From the NCBI GenBank assembly GCA_934351705.1, contig CAKRJK010000043.1:1-9184 (forward strand): 9,184 nt of DNA. The letters are read 5' to 3'. The translations under genes and the position numbers were made by a program. The notes under the pieces are model-generated. The model searched no databases, was not told the DNA's origin, and saw nothing but the letters and a program-made list of their open reading frames with translations. Source of the DNA: an uncultured Lachnospiraceae bacterium (lineage in GTDB: Bacteria > Bacillota > Clostridia > Lachnospirales > Lachnospiraceae). This document shows positions 1-8,321 of this stretch, in pieces (positions within the stretch are counted from its first letter, which is position 1; each line of letters begins with the position of its first letter).

Positions 1-1846
1 CTGTCATATAGGCTGAAAACACAAGCATCTCTACCGGATAACCCGATTTTAAGATTTCCAGACATCCGTTGATATGATCCTCGTCACAATGACTGATAAA
101 CCAGACATCTATTTTCTTTATTCCCATTGCTTTTAATGACGGCAAAATCCGATAGGTTCCAACCTGCTTGACATCGGTACTTCCTCCGTCGACAAAGAAA
201 TTCGTTCCTTCCCCACTCTGTATGAAAATTCCGTCTCCCTGTCCGACATCCAGCACCTGCACCTGAAACTGTTGTTTTTCGCCACTGCAAAGCACCAGAC
301 TTATCATAAGGACCACACTTCCGAGCAAAATCCATGTCGTCTTTCCTCTTTGATTTCCTGTTTCGCCCTCAATATCTTCCTTTCTTTGCTCAAGACGATT
401 CCAACCGGCTGCCCCGGCACAGACTACCGCAAGGATCACATAATAGCATATCACGCCCTTTTTTGAAGGTTGACCGATAATCTGCACCGCTCCCGGAAGG
501 CTTAAAAAGAATTTGCAGCTTTTTTCATATCCGAAGAAGAACACGGAACATAGCTTCAACAGTATTTTTGAAATATGCTCCGACAACAAGCCAACCATTC
601 CGCCTATCAGACCGACGGACAAAAGCACTCCCACACTCGGTAGGAGCAGCAGATTCAATATCATTGCATAAAGCGGCACTTCATAATAAAAGTATGCCAG
701 TATCGGAAGTGTGGCAAGCTGAATTGCCAGATTGCCAAACACTTTGTTTTTCCAATTTTCCTGTCTTTGATCTCCCTCAAAGACAGGGGCAACGATGCCG
801 ATTCCCATTACCGCCAAAAAGGACAGCAGAAATCCCGCATACCCCACCAGAAACGGATTGTCCCACAACAAAAATATCGCACAGACAGACAACGCACTCA
901 TCAGATCATAACTTCTTCCGATCACCGTTCCAAACATCAGGATTAAAAACATCAAAACCGCCCGCTGTACCTGCGGTGCGTTTCCCGTCAAAAATCCAAA
1001 TGCCAGCACAAAGACACCGGACATGATTGCACTGACCGACAAATGCATTCCCAGCCTTTTGAACATTCGATAAACACTCATTCCGATTAAGGAGATATGT
1101 AGTCCCGATATTGCAAGAATGTGCGACAACCCGGCTTTTTGATAAAGGCTTTTGACCTCTTCGTCCAAGAATCCCCGTTCCCCCAAAAGCATGGTCTGCA
1201 ACAATCCCGCCGTCTTTTGGTCTGTATTGTTCTCATAGACTTCTTTGATTCTGCTCTTTTGCTTTAATATCCAATTTTCATACACTGTATTGCTGTTTCC
1301 GAGAATCTGAACCTCGTCTCCGTAAAATTTGAAGTCGATTTTTTGACTTTGATAAAATTGTTTTTCATCAAAATTGCCTTTGTTTCTCGCGCTTTCCAGT
1401 TGTTTGATTGTTCCGTTTACCAGTATGGTATCACCGACAGATATGTCGTCGGCATCCAGATATACTAAGATTTGATTGCAGGGCAGTACCGACTGTCCCC
1501 TTTGCAGATAGCATTCTTTTAGATAAATGCGATGTGTTTCGTTTTTTATTTCCTGTTTGCAGACCGTTCCCTGTATCTGTGTTTCCTCTTTGTCCCTGAC
1601 GGTGCATAAAACCCGCTCCCGGAAAGCAATCTCACTTTCGGTATGCAGATACCCCGCCATCACAGAAAACACCAGAAACAGTATGCGGACGATGCCCGCT
1701 TTTTTTCCTCTTTTGAAAAACACGAAGAGAATATGTTCCAAGAACACAGCCACAAACAGAAACCGGATGGCGGTAAGCCCCGTCTGTGCATAGAGGCTTC
1801 CAAACACAAACACAACTGCCGCCACGCATAATGGCCGTCTGTTCAA
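1..1846 (-). CDS. comEC: DNA internalization competence protein ComEC/Rec2 (partial, C-terminus beyond the left edge)
   Basis: ComEC forms the inner-membrane channel that takes up single-stranded DNA during natural transformation. About 615 codons are visible and are open throughout; the C-terminus lies off the window. Hydrophobic segments at the N-terminus (about residues 5-70) are followed by a soluble OB-like region with a GNFD motif near residue 155. The multi-spanning Competence domain follows (about 225-500) with the family hallmark AISGLHIS near residue 247. A further membrane segment precedes the metallo-beta-lactamase-like domain, which opens with VLDVGQGDG near 533 and carries SHCDEDH at 585-591. 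The start is TTG, in frame three codons after the stop of the upstream lipoprotein gene, with AAGGAG nine bases before it; no ATG start fits as well. It is the last visible gene of the comEA operon. The family is clear; whether the missing end is intact cannot be seen. Confidence 0.95.
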   Translation of the reverse strand, partial: MNRRPLCVAAVVFVFGSLYAQTGLTAIRFLFVAVFLEHILFVFFKRGKKAGIVRILFLVFSVMAGYLHTESEIAFRERVLCTVRDKEETQIQGTVCKQEIKNETHRIYLKECYLQRGQSVLPCNQILVYLDADDISVGDTILVNGTIKQLESARNKGNFDEKQFYQSQKIDFKFYGDEVQILGNSNTVYENWILKQKSRIKEVYENNTDQKTAGLLQTMLLGERGFLDEEVKSLYQKAGLSHILAISGLHISLIGMSVYRMFKRLGMHLSVSAIMSGVFVLAFGFLTGNAPQVQRAVLMFLILMFGTVIGRSYDLMSALSVCAIFLLWDNPFLVGYAGFLLSFLAVMGIGIVAPVFEGDQRQENWKNKVFGNLAIQLATLPILAYFYYEVPLYAMILNLLLLPSVGVLLSVGLIGGMVGLLSEHISKILLKLCSVFFFGYEKSCKFFLSLPGAVQIIGQPSKKGVICYYVILAVVCAGAAGWNRLEQRKEDIEGETGNQRGKTTWILLGSVVLMISLVLCSGEKQQFQVQVLDVGQGDGIFIQSGEGTNFFVDGGSTDVKQVGTYRILPSLKAMGIKKIDVWFISHCDEDHINGCLEILKSGYPVEMLVFSAYMT

Positions 1847-1852
1847 ATATGT

Positions 1853-2785
1853 TTACTCCTTTTGTCCTTCCTCTAAATAATCAAGATTACGCTCGTATAC
1901 CTTATCCAGTTTGAACGTATCCCGGTACACGCCCTTCGTACTTCCGTTGATGGAAATCTGAACCTTGCTGACCGTAGACAATTCCGAAAGTGTATTCACG
2001 ATGGAATAAATAACGATCGGCTCCTGCACTTCATAATCCTGATTTTGGAATCCCTCGTCAAAATTCACATAGCACACACCGTCCACCGCCGAAACACTGA
2101 CCAGTTTGGTTCCGCTTGGAATTGCCGCTTTTCCGCCTTTTTTCGGACCTTTTAAAAGCTGTTCCACAACCATTTTCTCCGCAGACATATTGCTGCTGTA
2201 ATGGACATCTCTTTTTTCCGTCACCAGACCGTCCCCGTCTTTATTAGAAAAATACAAAGTCACAGTGGCTTCCTGCAAAGAATTAATCTGCTCTTTCGGA
2301 TTCTCGACAAAACTCTCCTCTGTCATTAAGCCTACCAGATTTCCTTTTGCGTCGACCAACGGACTGTCACCGACATAAATCGACACACAGTTAATCCCCG
2401 GTATCTGTGTAACGGTCTTGACAATCGCCGCACGGCACAAGACCTCGGTTACCGTATCCATATTATAGTAGTCCTTGTCTAACCAGACAGAAAGCTGATT
2501 GCCCTCAATCTTTGTTTTTAAAAGCTCCACATCATTCGGAATCGGTTTGCGGTAATCTACATCTTCCGGATTCTTTGCCAATGCTCCCAAAAACTCCGCG
2601 ACCAGCTTCTCGGTATCCTTGTTCTTTGCCTCATATGCTTTTCCTGTTATTTTTGTCTGTTCGGCATTCAGATAATAAATTTGATAACCGTCTGCGGTTT
2701 CTTCCTTATCCTTTTTGCATCCCATGAAAAATGCGGATGTTACGAAAAATACCATCAACAGACATATCCACTGCTTTTTTCTCAT
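1853..2785 (-). CDS. GerMN-domain lipoprotein (two GerMN repeats)
   Basis: The 310-residue product starts with a signal peptide ending in a lipobox-like FFMGC, with Cys23 as the likely lipidated residue. The -3 Phe is unusual for a lipobox. Two tandem GerMN-type modules follow, roughly residues 35-165 and 170-300. Each has a beta-rich start, a helix rich in acidic and aliphatic residues (TEKLVAEFLGAL; AEKMVVEQLLKGP) and a VSIYVGDSPL- or VQISINGS-type strand. GerMN domains occur in Bacillus GerM (sporulation and germination) and in actinobacterial LpqB. The gene starts 9 bases after the histidine kinase gene, and its GGAG overlaps the kinase stop codon, so translation is probably coupled. Its place after a kinase suggests an extracytoplasmic partner of that sensor (inference). 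A direct sporulation role is also possible. No gene symbol is assigned. Confidence 0.88.
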   Translation of the reverse strand: MRKKQWICLLMVFFVTSAFFMGCKKDKEETADGYQIYYLNAEQTKITGKAYEAKNKDTEKLVAEFLGALAKNPEDVDYRKPIPNDVELLKTKIEGNQLSVWLDKDYYNMDTVTEVLCRAAIVKTVTQIPGINCVSIYVGDSPLVDAKGNLVGLMTEESFVENPKEQINSLQEATVTLYFSNKDGDGLVTEKRDVHYSSNMSAEKMVVEQLLKGPKKGGKAAIPSGTKLVSVSAVDGVCYVNFDEGFQNQDYEVQEPIVIYSIVNTLSELSTVSKVQISINGSTKGVYRDTFKLDKVYERNLDYLEEGQKE

Positions 2786-2794
2786 TCTAATCTC

Positions 2795-4234
2795 CTACGC
2801 AATATAGTTGAGCGGCACACGCATGGTAAAAATCGTTCCCTCTCCCTCCGTGCTGTACGCCTTGATTGCACCCCTGTGCATAAGTACCGCACTTCTGGTA
2901 ATCGCAAGTCCCAAACCGGTTCCTCCGATTTCCCTGGAATGCGATTTGTCCACTCTGTAAAATCTCTCAAAAATATGTTCAATGGAATCTTTTGGAATTC
3001 CCAGTCCCGAATCTTCTACTTTTACATAGAAGTACTGATGGTCGGCATTTAAGGTGACATGCACCCAGCCGTTTTCCTTGTTGTATTTGATTCCGTTCTC
3101 TACCAGATTGGTAATGGCAAGCGTCAGCTTCACTTCGTCTACTTCCGCGGTAACCGGACGGAATGTCTCTAACACAAGCTCTACGTTTTGTTTTTCTGCA
3201 ATCGGCCGCAGTCGTTTTAAGATCAACTCCAGCAGTTCATTGATATTGACCGAAGAAATATTCAGATCCGCCGCCGACTTGTCCATCTTTACCAGAGACA
3301 ACAGATCCGTAATAATCTTGTTCTCTCTCTCAATCTCGTTGCCGATATCTCCCATAAATTCTTTGTACAATTCCACCGGAGCATCCTCCATCGCATTGAT
3401 GGAATCCGCCAATACTTTCATGGATGTCAAAGGCGTTTTTAACTCATGCGAGACATTGGATACGAACTCCTGTCTGGAATCGTCCAATACTTTCAACTGT
3501 CCCAACAGCTTATTAAAACTCTCCGAAAGCTCCTGTGTCTCGGTATAAGTGTCAATATGTATCTCATAGTCCGTATATCCTGCCTGGATGTCACCGATCC
3601 TCTTTGCAATCTTGCGTAACGGCTTGATCAAAACGGACGCCATAATAATTGCAATGACCGCCACTGTGATTCCCAGAATAAGCTCCCAGATTACCGCATA
3701 GCTTCCGAGATAATCTTTGTCATTTAAAATCGTATCCATGGAAACGCTGACCAGCAAAACTCCCTCAACGTCCTTGCTGCTTGTTCCCCTGATCGGCACG
3801 GTCATCTCAAGATAATGGCTCTCGTCATCATATTTGGAGATTTCTTTGCCCTTAAAACTTTCTACCACTTCTTCTGAAATAATGGTTTTTCCCGTATCCA
3901 GCGAATAGCTGTCCTGCACGATCTGAAACACATCGTCAATGACCATGACACGGCCGTCGTAAATGTTCGATAACTGATTGAGCTGGATTGTAATGGATTC
4001 ATCATCCTGCTTGTCTATGTAATTTCCCGCTGCGATCTGATCCGCTAAAATCTTAGCCTGACTTGTAATATTGATACTGCGTGCCGAGATTGCTCTCTCC
4101 TCATACTGTTTTAAAACGACAAAACGCAGTATCAGACATGGAAGAATTCCGATCAATACAAATAAAACGATCAACCGGAACTTCATACTTTTAAAGAATT
4201 TGTGAAATGTACCTCTGTTTTTCATTCCCTGCAC
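2795..4234 (-). CDS. HAMP-domain sensor histidine kinase
   Basis: This is a membrane-bound sensor kinase of 479 residues. A transmembrane segment (about 19-41) precedes an extracytoplasmic sensor region of about 140 residues. A second transmembrane segment (about 181-203) and a HAMP linker (204-256) follow. The HisKA domain has VSHELKTPLT with phospho-acceptor His263. The HATPase domain shows the N box NLVEN (376-380), G1 DSGLGIP (408-414), F box FERFYR and G2 GGTGLGL (437-443), so all catalytic motifs are present. There is no PAS domain, unlike WalK. The chosen start is GTG at 4234, seven bases after the regulator's stop with AGGG five bases before it; ATG at 4225 is the alternative but has poorly spaced ribosome binding bases. 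It presumably phosphorylates the regulator encoded immediately upstream. The signal it senses cannot be read from the sequence. Confidence 0.95.
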   Translation of the reverse strand: MQGMKNRGTFHKFFKSMKFRLIVLFVLIGILPCLILRFVVLKQYEERAISARSINITSQAKILADQIAAGNYIDKQDDESITIQLNQLSNIYDGRVMVIDDVFQIVQDSYSLDTGKTIISEEVVESFKGKEISKYDDESHYLEMTVPIRGTSSKDVEGVLLVSVSMDTILNDKDYLGSYAVIWELILGITVAVIAIIMASVLIKPLRKIAKRIGDIQAGYTDYEIHIDTYTETQELSESFNKLLGQLKVLDDSRQEFVSNVSHELKTPLTSMKVLADSINAMEDAPVELYKEFMGDIGNEIERENKIITDLLSLVKMDKSAADLNISSVNINELLELILKRLRPIAEKQNVELVLETFRPVTAEVDEVKLTLAITNLVENGIKYNKENGWVHVTLNADHQYFYVKVEDSGLGIPKDSIEHIFERFYRVDKSHSREIGGTGLGLAITRSAVLMHRGAIKAYSTEGEGTIFTMRVPLNYIA

Positions 4235-4241
4235 CTTAACC

Positions 4242-4928
4242 CTACTGGTAATAATAACCTACTCCCCATTTTGTATGCACATACTTCGGTTCGCTTGGAT
4301 TTGCTTCAATCTTCTCACGAAGCCGTCTGACATGAACATCCACGGTTCTGACATCGCCCGGATATTCATATCCCCATACCAGATTTAATAAGTTTTCTCT
4401 GCTGTATACCTTATTCGGATGTAACACCAAAAGCTCTAACAGATCAAACTCTTTTGCCGTTACATTCACCTCTTTGCCGAGAACAAACAGGCGTCGGCTC
4501 TCGCAGTCTAACTTCAAATCACCGCTTTCGATGATCTTGGAATTCTCCTCTTTGGTTTTTGTACTTCCGGTTCTTCTCATGATTGCTTTGATTCTTGCTT
4601 TTACCTCAAGAATATTAAAAGGTTTTGTTATGTAATCATCCGCCCCGTATTCGAGACCGAGAATCTTATCCATATCATCACCCTTCGCCGTCAGCATTAC
4701 GATCGGCATATCGGAAAACTCGCGAATCTGCTGACACACTTCAAATCCGTTCATCTTCGGAAGCATAATATCTAAAAGGATCATATCATAGACATTTTCC
4801 GTCGCCATTTTTAAGGCTTCTTCCCCGTCATATGCACAATCCACTTCCATGCCGTCCTGCTCTAAGCTGAAACGGATTCCCTTTACGATTAATTTTTCAT
4901 CATCTACAACAAGAACTTTTTTTGCCAT
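4242..4928 (-). CDS. OmpR/PhoB-family response regulator (WalR/MtrA-like)
   Basis: The 228-residue protein has a receiver domain (about 1-120) with acidic pair Asp9-Asp10, phospho-acceptor Asp53 in LLDIMLPKMNG, Thr80 and Lys102 in the TKPF motif. A C-terminal winged-helix DNA-binding domain (about 130-228) includes VRTVDVHVRRLREKIE and ends in a WGVGYYYQ wing. The recognition region resembles WalR/YycF and MtrA regulators that control cell-wall and division genes. It is the second gene of the comEA operon, 9 bases after comEA with GAGGTG before its ATG, and is followed by its kinase after 7 bases. It is a functional-looking transcription factor. Its targets are unknown; the operon's own promoter is a natural candidate. 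No gene symbol is assigned because several OmpR subfamilies look alike here. Confidence 0.95.
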   Translation of the reverse strand: MAKKVLVVDDEKLIVKGIRFSLEQDGMEVDCAYDGEEALKMATENVYDMILLDIMLPKMNGFEVCQQIREFSDMPIVMLTAKGDDMDKILGLEYGADDYITKPFNILEVKARIKAIMRRTGSTKTKEENSKIIESGDLKLDCESRRLFVLGKEVNVTAKEFDLLELLVLHPNKVYSRENLLNLVWGYEYPGDVRTVDVHVRRLREKIEANPSEPKYVHTKWGVGYYYQ

Positions 4929-4937
4929 CTCTACACC

Positions 4938-5510
4938 TCAGTCAACAGTAATACTGTCTTTTATCTTTTCATACGCTTTTTCCTTGATTCCGCTGATATT
5001 CATAATCTCCTGCGTGTCCTTAAAAGAACCGTTCTTTTCGCGGTAGGAAATGATCGCGTCTGCTTTGGACTGTCCGATCCCCGGCAAGGTCATCAACTCT
5101 TCTTCACCTGCCCGGTTAATGTTGACCAGTCCGCTTTTATCCTCTTCCTGTGCATGGTTTTCGATTTCTTCCATGCTCGGAATCTTTATCATCTGCCCAT
5201 CTTCCAAATGTTCTGCCTGATTGATCTGCTCTGCGGCTGCACTTTCGCTCAGCCCGCCTGCCGCCGCTATGCCGTCACAAACCCGGCTCTTGGCATCCAG
5301 TTCGTAAACGCCCGGACTTACAACTTCCCCGCAAAGATAAACGAAAATCTTCTCACTCTCGCTCTCTTTATCGGAATTCTCCGCTAACTGCGACGGTTCT
5401 TCCGCATCCTGCTGTGTAATCCGGACCTCCTGCTTTCCACAGCCCGGACACAAAAAAAGTGTCATCAGGCACACTCCAATGATTTGCAGTTTCCATTGTT
5501 TTTTTCTCAT
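4938..5510 (-). CDS. comEA: competence protein ComEA (SLBB plus helix-hairpin-helix DNA-binding protein)
   Basis: ComEA is the surface DNA receptor that passes double-stranded DNA to the ComEC channel. The 190-residue product has a hydrophobic N-terminus, an SLBB domain (about 54-111; FVYLCGEVVSPGVYEL) and a C-terminal ComEA-type double helix-hairpin-helix region (128-190). That region carries VNINRAGEEELMTLPGIG followed by KADAIISYR. The start is ATG at 5510: a perfect AGGAGG lies six bases upstream. A longer reading from TTG at 5531 would put that AGGAGG inside the gene, so it is rejected. The N-terminus (FLCPGC, Cys24) looks more like a lipoprotein signal than the usual plain membrane anchor, although the lipobox is not canonical. 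It is the first gene of the operon. comEB is absent, and three regulatory or envelope genes separate it from comEC. Confidence 0.94.
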   Translation of the reverse strand: MRKKQWKLQIIGVCLMTLFLCPGCGKQEVRITQQDAEEPSQLAENSDKESESEKIFVYLCGEVVSPGVYELDAKSRVCDGIAAAGGLSESAAAEQINQAEHLEDGQMIKIPSMEEIENHAQEEDKSGLVNINRAGEEELMTLPGIGQSKADAIISYREKNGSFKDTQEIMNISGIKEKAYEKIKDSITVD

Positions 5511-5516
5511 CGGTAT

Positions 5517-5522
5517 CCTCCT
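5517..5522 (-). promoter_or_regulatory. Shine-Dalgarno site deciding the comEA start
   Basis: Perfect AGGAGG on the minus strand, six bases before ATG at 5510. It supports the shorter ComEA over the TTG-initiated extension. Confidence 0.85.
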
Positions 5523-5559
5523 CTTATACAAAAAAGAATCCCAATGCTTGACAGTTACT

Positions 5560-5588
5560 ATTTTAACGAAATTTTAAATTTATTACAA
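5560..5588 (-). promoter_or_regulatory. sigma-A-type promoter of the comEA operon
   Basis: Read on the minus strand, -35 is TTGTAA (5583-5588) and -10 is TAAAAT (5560-5565), with a 17-base spacer that is almost pure A/T. The inferred start point near 5553 leaves a leader of about 42 bases before comEA. No intrinsic terminator is visible between the upstream small membrane gene and this promoter, so read-through from upstream is also possible. Confidence 0.6.
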
Positions 5589-5610
5589 GTGTATTTCATT
5601 TATTTTGCAA

Positions 5611-6042
5611 TTATTTCCACTTAAAGATTAAGATTCCGACAATCGTCAACACCATTCCGACTAATTTTGACCATTCAAACGGCTGACGCTCCACGCCAAA
5701 GAGTCCAAACAGTTCTATCAGATATGCCACAAGCAGCTGTGCGGTCACGATCAGCATCACGGCTCTTGCCGGTCCTAAAGCATCCATGCTCCGGATGACC
5801 GTATAGGTGATAAATGCTCCGATTGCTCCTCCTAAAAGCATATATTTCGGCTCTACGTTTTTTAATTCCAAAAAACTGCTTCGGTCTGTGATTCCCCATG
5901 CTCCGAGACAGACAAGCAATGCCAAAAGCTGTACAAACGTTCCCGCTACCCAGATACTTGTCTTTTCTGTTACCTCTGTATTAAAGACTCCCTGAATACT
6001 CATCAACGCTCCTGAAATCAGTGCAATAAAAATTCCAACCAT
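5611..6042 (-). CDS. DMT-superfamily small membrane protein, YdcZ/DUF606 type
   Basis: The 143-residue protein is almost entirely hydrophobic, with about five membrane segments near 1-20, 31-50, 67-85, 92-115 and 125-141. The opening FIALISGALMSIQGVFN, the central GGAIGAFITYTVIRSMDALGPARA stretch and the length of about 140 fit the YdcZ-type (DUF606) branch of the drug/metabolite transporter superfamily. Proteins of this kind are half the size of EamA transporters and probably act as dimers. The substrate is unknown. It starts at ATG with AGGAGG six bases upstream. It follows argD by 59 bases on the same strand with no terminator between, so it may be co-transcribed with argBD; export of an arginine-related compound would be speculation. 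Confidence 0.85.
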   Translation of the reverse strand: MVGIFIALISGALMSIQGVFNTEVTEKTSIWVAGTFVQLLALLVCLGAWGITDRSSFLELKNVEPKYMLLGGAIGAFITYTVIRSMDALGPARAVMLIVTAQLLVAYLIELFGLFGVERQPFEWSKLVGMVLTIVGILIFKWK

Positions 6043-6052
6043 TGCTCTCCTC

Positions 6053-6071
6053 CTATAAATATTATTTATAG
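6053..6071. promoter_or_regulatory. perfect AT-rich palindrome at the start of the DMT gene
   Basis: CTATAAAT, a 3-base centre, then ATTTATAG: a perfect 8-bp inverted repeat. On the coding (minus) strand its downstream end overlaps the first two bases of the AGGAGG ribosome binding site at 6049-6054. It could be an operator for a small dimeric repressor or a weak mRNA hairpin near the ribosome binding site. The stem has one G-C pair per arm, so it is not an intrinsic terminator. Confidence 0.4.
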
Positions 6072-6101
6072 TATGGGGCTATGCTTGGAATTTTATTCAA
6101 A

Positions 6102-7301
6102 TTATCCGTACAATTCGTTCAACACGGTATCCAGTTTCTGAATCATCTCATCAACGTGTTCCTTTTCGATGATAAGCGGTGGAACAAACCGCAGCACATC
6201 ACTTCCTGCCGAGATAATGAGCAGTCCTTCCTGCAAGGCTCTCCCCGTAATCTCTCCCAACGGACGGTCTGTGACAACGCCCTGCATCAGTCCCATTCCT
6301 CTCCGCGTCAGTAAACAATCATGCTTTTGTACCAATTCATCCAGCTTTTGTTCAAGATAAACGCTGATTTTTTTTACATGCTCTACAATACTTTCTTTTT
6401 CAAAAATATCCAGCACGGCGGATACTGCACTTCCGACAAACGGATTTCCTCCGTAGGTCGTTCCGTGATCTCCCGGTTTCAATGATTTTTCTGCCACACA
6501 CTCTGTCATCAAAAATGCTCCGACCGGAACACCGCATCCGAGTGCTTTTGCACTCGTCATAATATCCGGTTTCACTCCGTAATTCTGCCATGCGAACATA
6601 GCACCGCATCGTCCCATTCCGCATTGGATCTCATCCAGAATCAGGAGTATGTCATTTTCTTCACAAAGCTGTTTTACTCCTGTCAAAAATTCTTCCGTTG
6701 CAGGATAGACGCCGCCCTCACCCTGGACAGTCTCCAGTAAAATCGCACAGGTTTTATCCGTAATCTGTTCTTTGACACTGTTTAAATCATTAAAATCGGC
6801 AAAACGGATTCCCTCTAACAACGGCTCAAACGGTTCCTGATAGTGCTTGTTTCCGGTCACAGAAAGTGCTCCTAAACTTCTTCCGTGAAAGGAGTGGTTC
6901 ATCGCAATGATCTCATGTCCCGCATGACCGTCTCTGGTATATGCATATTTTTTTGCCGCCTTGATTGCTCCCTCGATTGCCTCTGTACCGCTGTTGGTAA
7001 AAAAGACTCTGTCCATTTCGGAGACTGCCAGTAATTTTTTTGCCGCCTCCATAATCGGTACATTGTAATAGAGATTGGACGTGTGCATTAACTGATCGAC
7101 CTGATTTTTTAAAGCATCCTTGTAGGTCTGATTGCTGTATCCCAATGCCTCTACTGCGATTCCCGCCGCAAAATCCAGATATTGATTTCCATCTGTGTCA
7201 TACAGATACACTCCCTCACCGTGATCTAACACTACCGGAAAGCGGTTATAGGTATGTAACAGGCTTTCTTCTGTCTCTTTGATATAAGTTTCTTTATTCA
7301 T
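6102..7301 (-). CDS. argD: acetylornithine aminotransferase
   Basis: This PLP-dependent class-III aminotransferase converts N-acetylglutamate semialdehyde and glutamate to N2-acetylornithine in arginine synthesis. The 399-residue length is typical. It shows the phosphate-binding NSGTEA (103-108), the HSFHGRSLG stretch, [10 protein letters not shown] with cofactor-contacting Asp223, and the Schiff-base lysine Lys252 in [18 protein letters not shown] (281-288) and a C-terminal LRFVPPLII follow. The ATG lies inside the end of argB (8-nt overlap, +1-shifted frame), so translation is probably coupled to argB. A possible AAGGAG lies 13 bases upstream, which is long. Ornithine aminotransferase and GABA aminotransferase belong to the same family, but the adjacency to argB makes ArgD the best call. 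Confidence 0.95.
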   Translation of the reverse strand: MNKETYIKETEESLLHTYNRFPVVLDHGEGVYLYDTDGNQYLDFAAGIAVEALGYSNQTYKDALKNQVDQLMHTSNLYYNVPIMEAAKKLLAVSEMDRVFFTNSGTEAIEGAIKAAKKYAYTRDGHAGHEIIAMNHSFHGRSLGALSVTGNKHYQEPFEPLLEGIRFADFNDLNSVKEQITDKTCAILLETVQGEGGVYPATEEFLTGVKQLCEENDILLILDEIQCGMGRCGAMFAWQNYGVKPDIMTSAKALGCGVPVGAFLMTECVAEKSLKPGDHGTTYGGNPFVGSAVSAVLDIFEKESIVEHVKKISVYLEQKLDELVQKHDCLLTRRGMGLMQGVVTDRPLGEITGRALQEGLLIISAGSDVLRFVPPLIIEKEHVDEMIQKLDTVLNELYG

Positions 7302-8193
7302 GGTAAAATTTCGTCTCCTTATCTCCTAAGATTGCCGTTCCGATTCCTTTGTTTGTGAAAATTTCAAGCAAAAGACAGTGTGCGATTCTTCCGTCTAAAA
7401 TATGGACACGGGATACGCCGTTGTCGATCGCATCAATACAGTTATTGAGTTTCGGCAGCATTCCGCCACCGATATTTCCGTTTCCGATCAGTTCCTTTGC
7501 ACCGGAAACAGTCAACTCTGAAATCAGACTGCTCTTATCATCCGGATTCTCATACACACCCTCAATATCTGTCAAAAATGCTAATTTTTCCGCATTGACC
7601 GCTCTTGCGATCGCACAAGCCGCATCATCGGCATTGATATTATAGGTATTAAATTCATCATCCATTCCGATAGGAGCTACGATCGGAAGGAAGTCTTTCT
7701 CTAACAGATCATACAGGATTTTCGGATTGACTTCTGTGATCTCTCCCACATATCCGATGTCCTGTCCGTTGGAAAGTTTTTTCTCTACCTTTAACATTCC
7801 GCCGTCTTTTCCGCTCACACCGATTGCATTCACGCCTAAAGATTCCACAAGCTGTACTAAGGATTTGTTGACCTTTGATAAAACCATCTCCGCGATTTCC
7901 ATTGTTGCCGCATCGGTTTTACGAAGTCCGTTTACAAATTCGGCTTCCATGCCGACTTTTTCTACCCATTTGCTGATTTCTTTTCCGCCGCCATGTACAA
8001 TGATCGGTTTAAAACCTACCAGTTTAAGCAATGTCACATCCTGAATGACACTCTTTTTGAGTTCCTCGTCTACCATTGCACTGCCGCCGTATTTTACGAC
8101 AATAATCTTGCGGTTAAAACGCTGTATGTATGGGAGTGCTTCAACCAGCACCGCCGCTTTGTCTAAAACTTCCTGCATTGTATTTTCTTCCAT
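7294..8193 (-). CDS. argB: acetylglutamate kinase
   Basis: This amino-acid kinase phosphorylates N-acetylglutamate, the second step of arginine synthesis. Of 299 residues, Lys34 in VVKYGGSAM, the VHGGG loop (66-70), Arg91, the NINADDAA stretch (185-192), TDIEGVY (208-214) and Lys248 in GGGMLPKL are all present. The extra N-terminal helix (about 6-28, before the kinase core) is the feature known from hexameric, arginine-inhibited kinases, so feedback inhibition by arginine is likely (inference). The start is ATG at 8193 with AGAGGA seven bases upstream; a second in-frame ATG at 8178 is less well supported. It is the first gene of the argBD unit and is divergent from rpsT. argC and argJ, often next to argB, do not precede it. 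Confidence 0.96.
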   Translation of the reverse strand: MEENTMQEVLDKAAVLVEALPYIQRFNRKIIVVKYGGSAMVDEELKKSVIQDVTLLKLVGFKPIIVHGGGKEISKWVEKVGMEAEFVNGLRKTDAATMEIAEMVLSKVNKSLVQLVESLGVNAIGVSGKDGGMLKVEKKLSNGQDIGYVGEITEVNPKILYDLLEKDFLPIVAPIGMDDEFNTYNINADDAACAIARAVNAEKLAFLTDIEGVYENPDDKSSLISELTVSGAKELIGNGNIGGGMLPKLNNCIDAIDNGVSRVHILDGRIAHCLLLEIFTNKGIGTAILGDKETKFYHE

Positions 8194-8321
8194 GTTCTTA
8201 TCCTCTTTTCTTTCCTGTTTTTTTTAGGGGGGAGGGTGGGGGTATTTCGCATAAGGTATTTGGCAGATGCTCCGCGGTTGGGAATAAGGACTGCTAAGTA
8301 TTCTCGGTGGTTTTTTTTGGA

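Noticed and set aside
568..1026. 152-codon plus-strand frame opposite comEC, and similar long plus-strand frames opposite the kinase and argB
   Set aside because: They lie antisense to clear genes with strong family motifs, and show no domain or ribosome binding site.
5511..5531. TTG-initiated extension of ComEA by seven residues
   Set aside because: It would place the perfect AGGAGG inside the coding region; the ATG at 5510 has ideal spacing.
5548..5553. TTGACA on the plus strand before comEA
   Set aside because: No good -10 lies at the right spacing, and there is no gene in the plus direction behind it.
8270..8287. AACCGCGG on the minus strand upstream of argB, resembling the T-box antiterminator motif
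   Set aside because: The preceding TGGN of the T-box consensus is missing, there is no specifier stem or terminator, and the base run is not kept in the other flanking hairpins.
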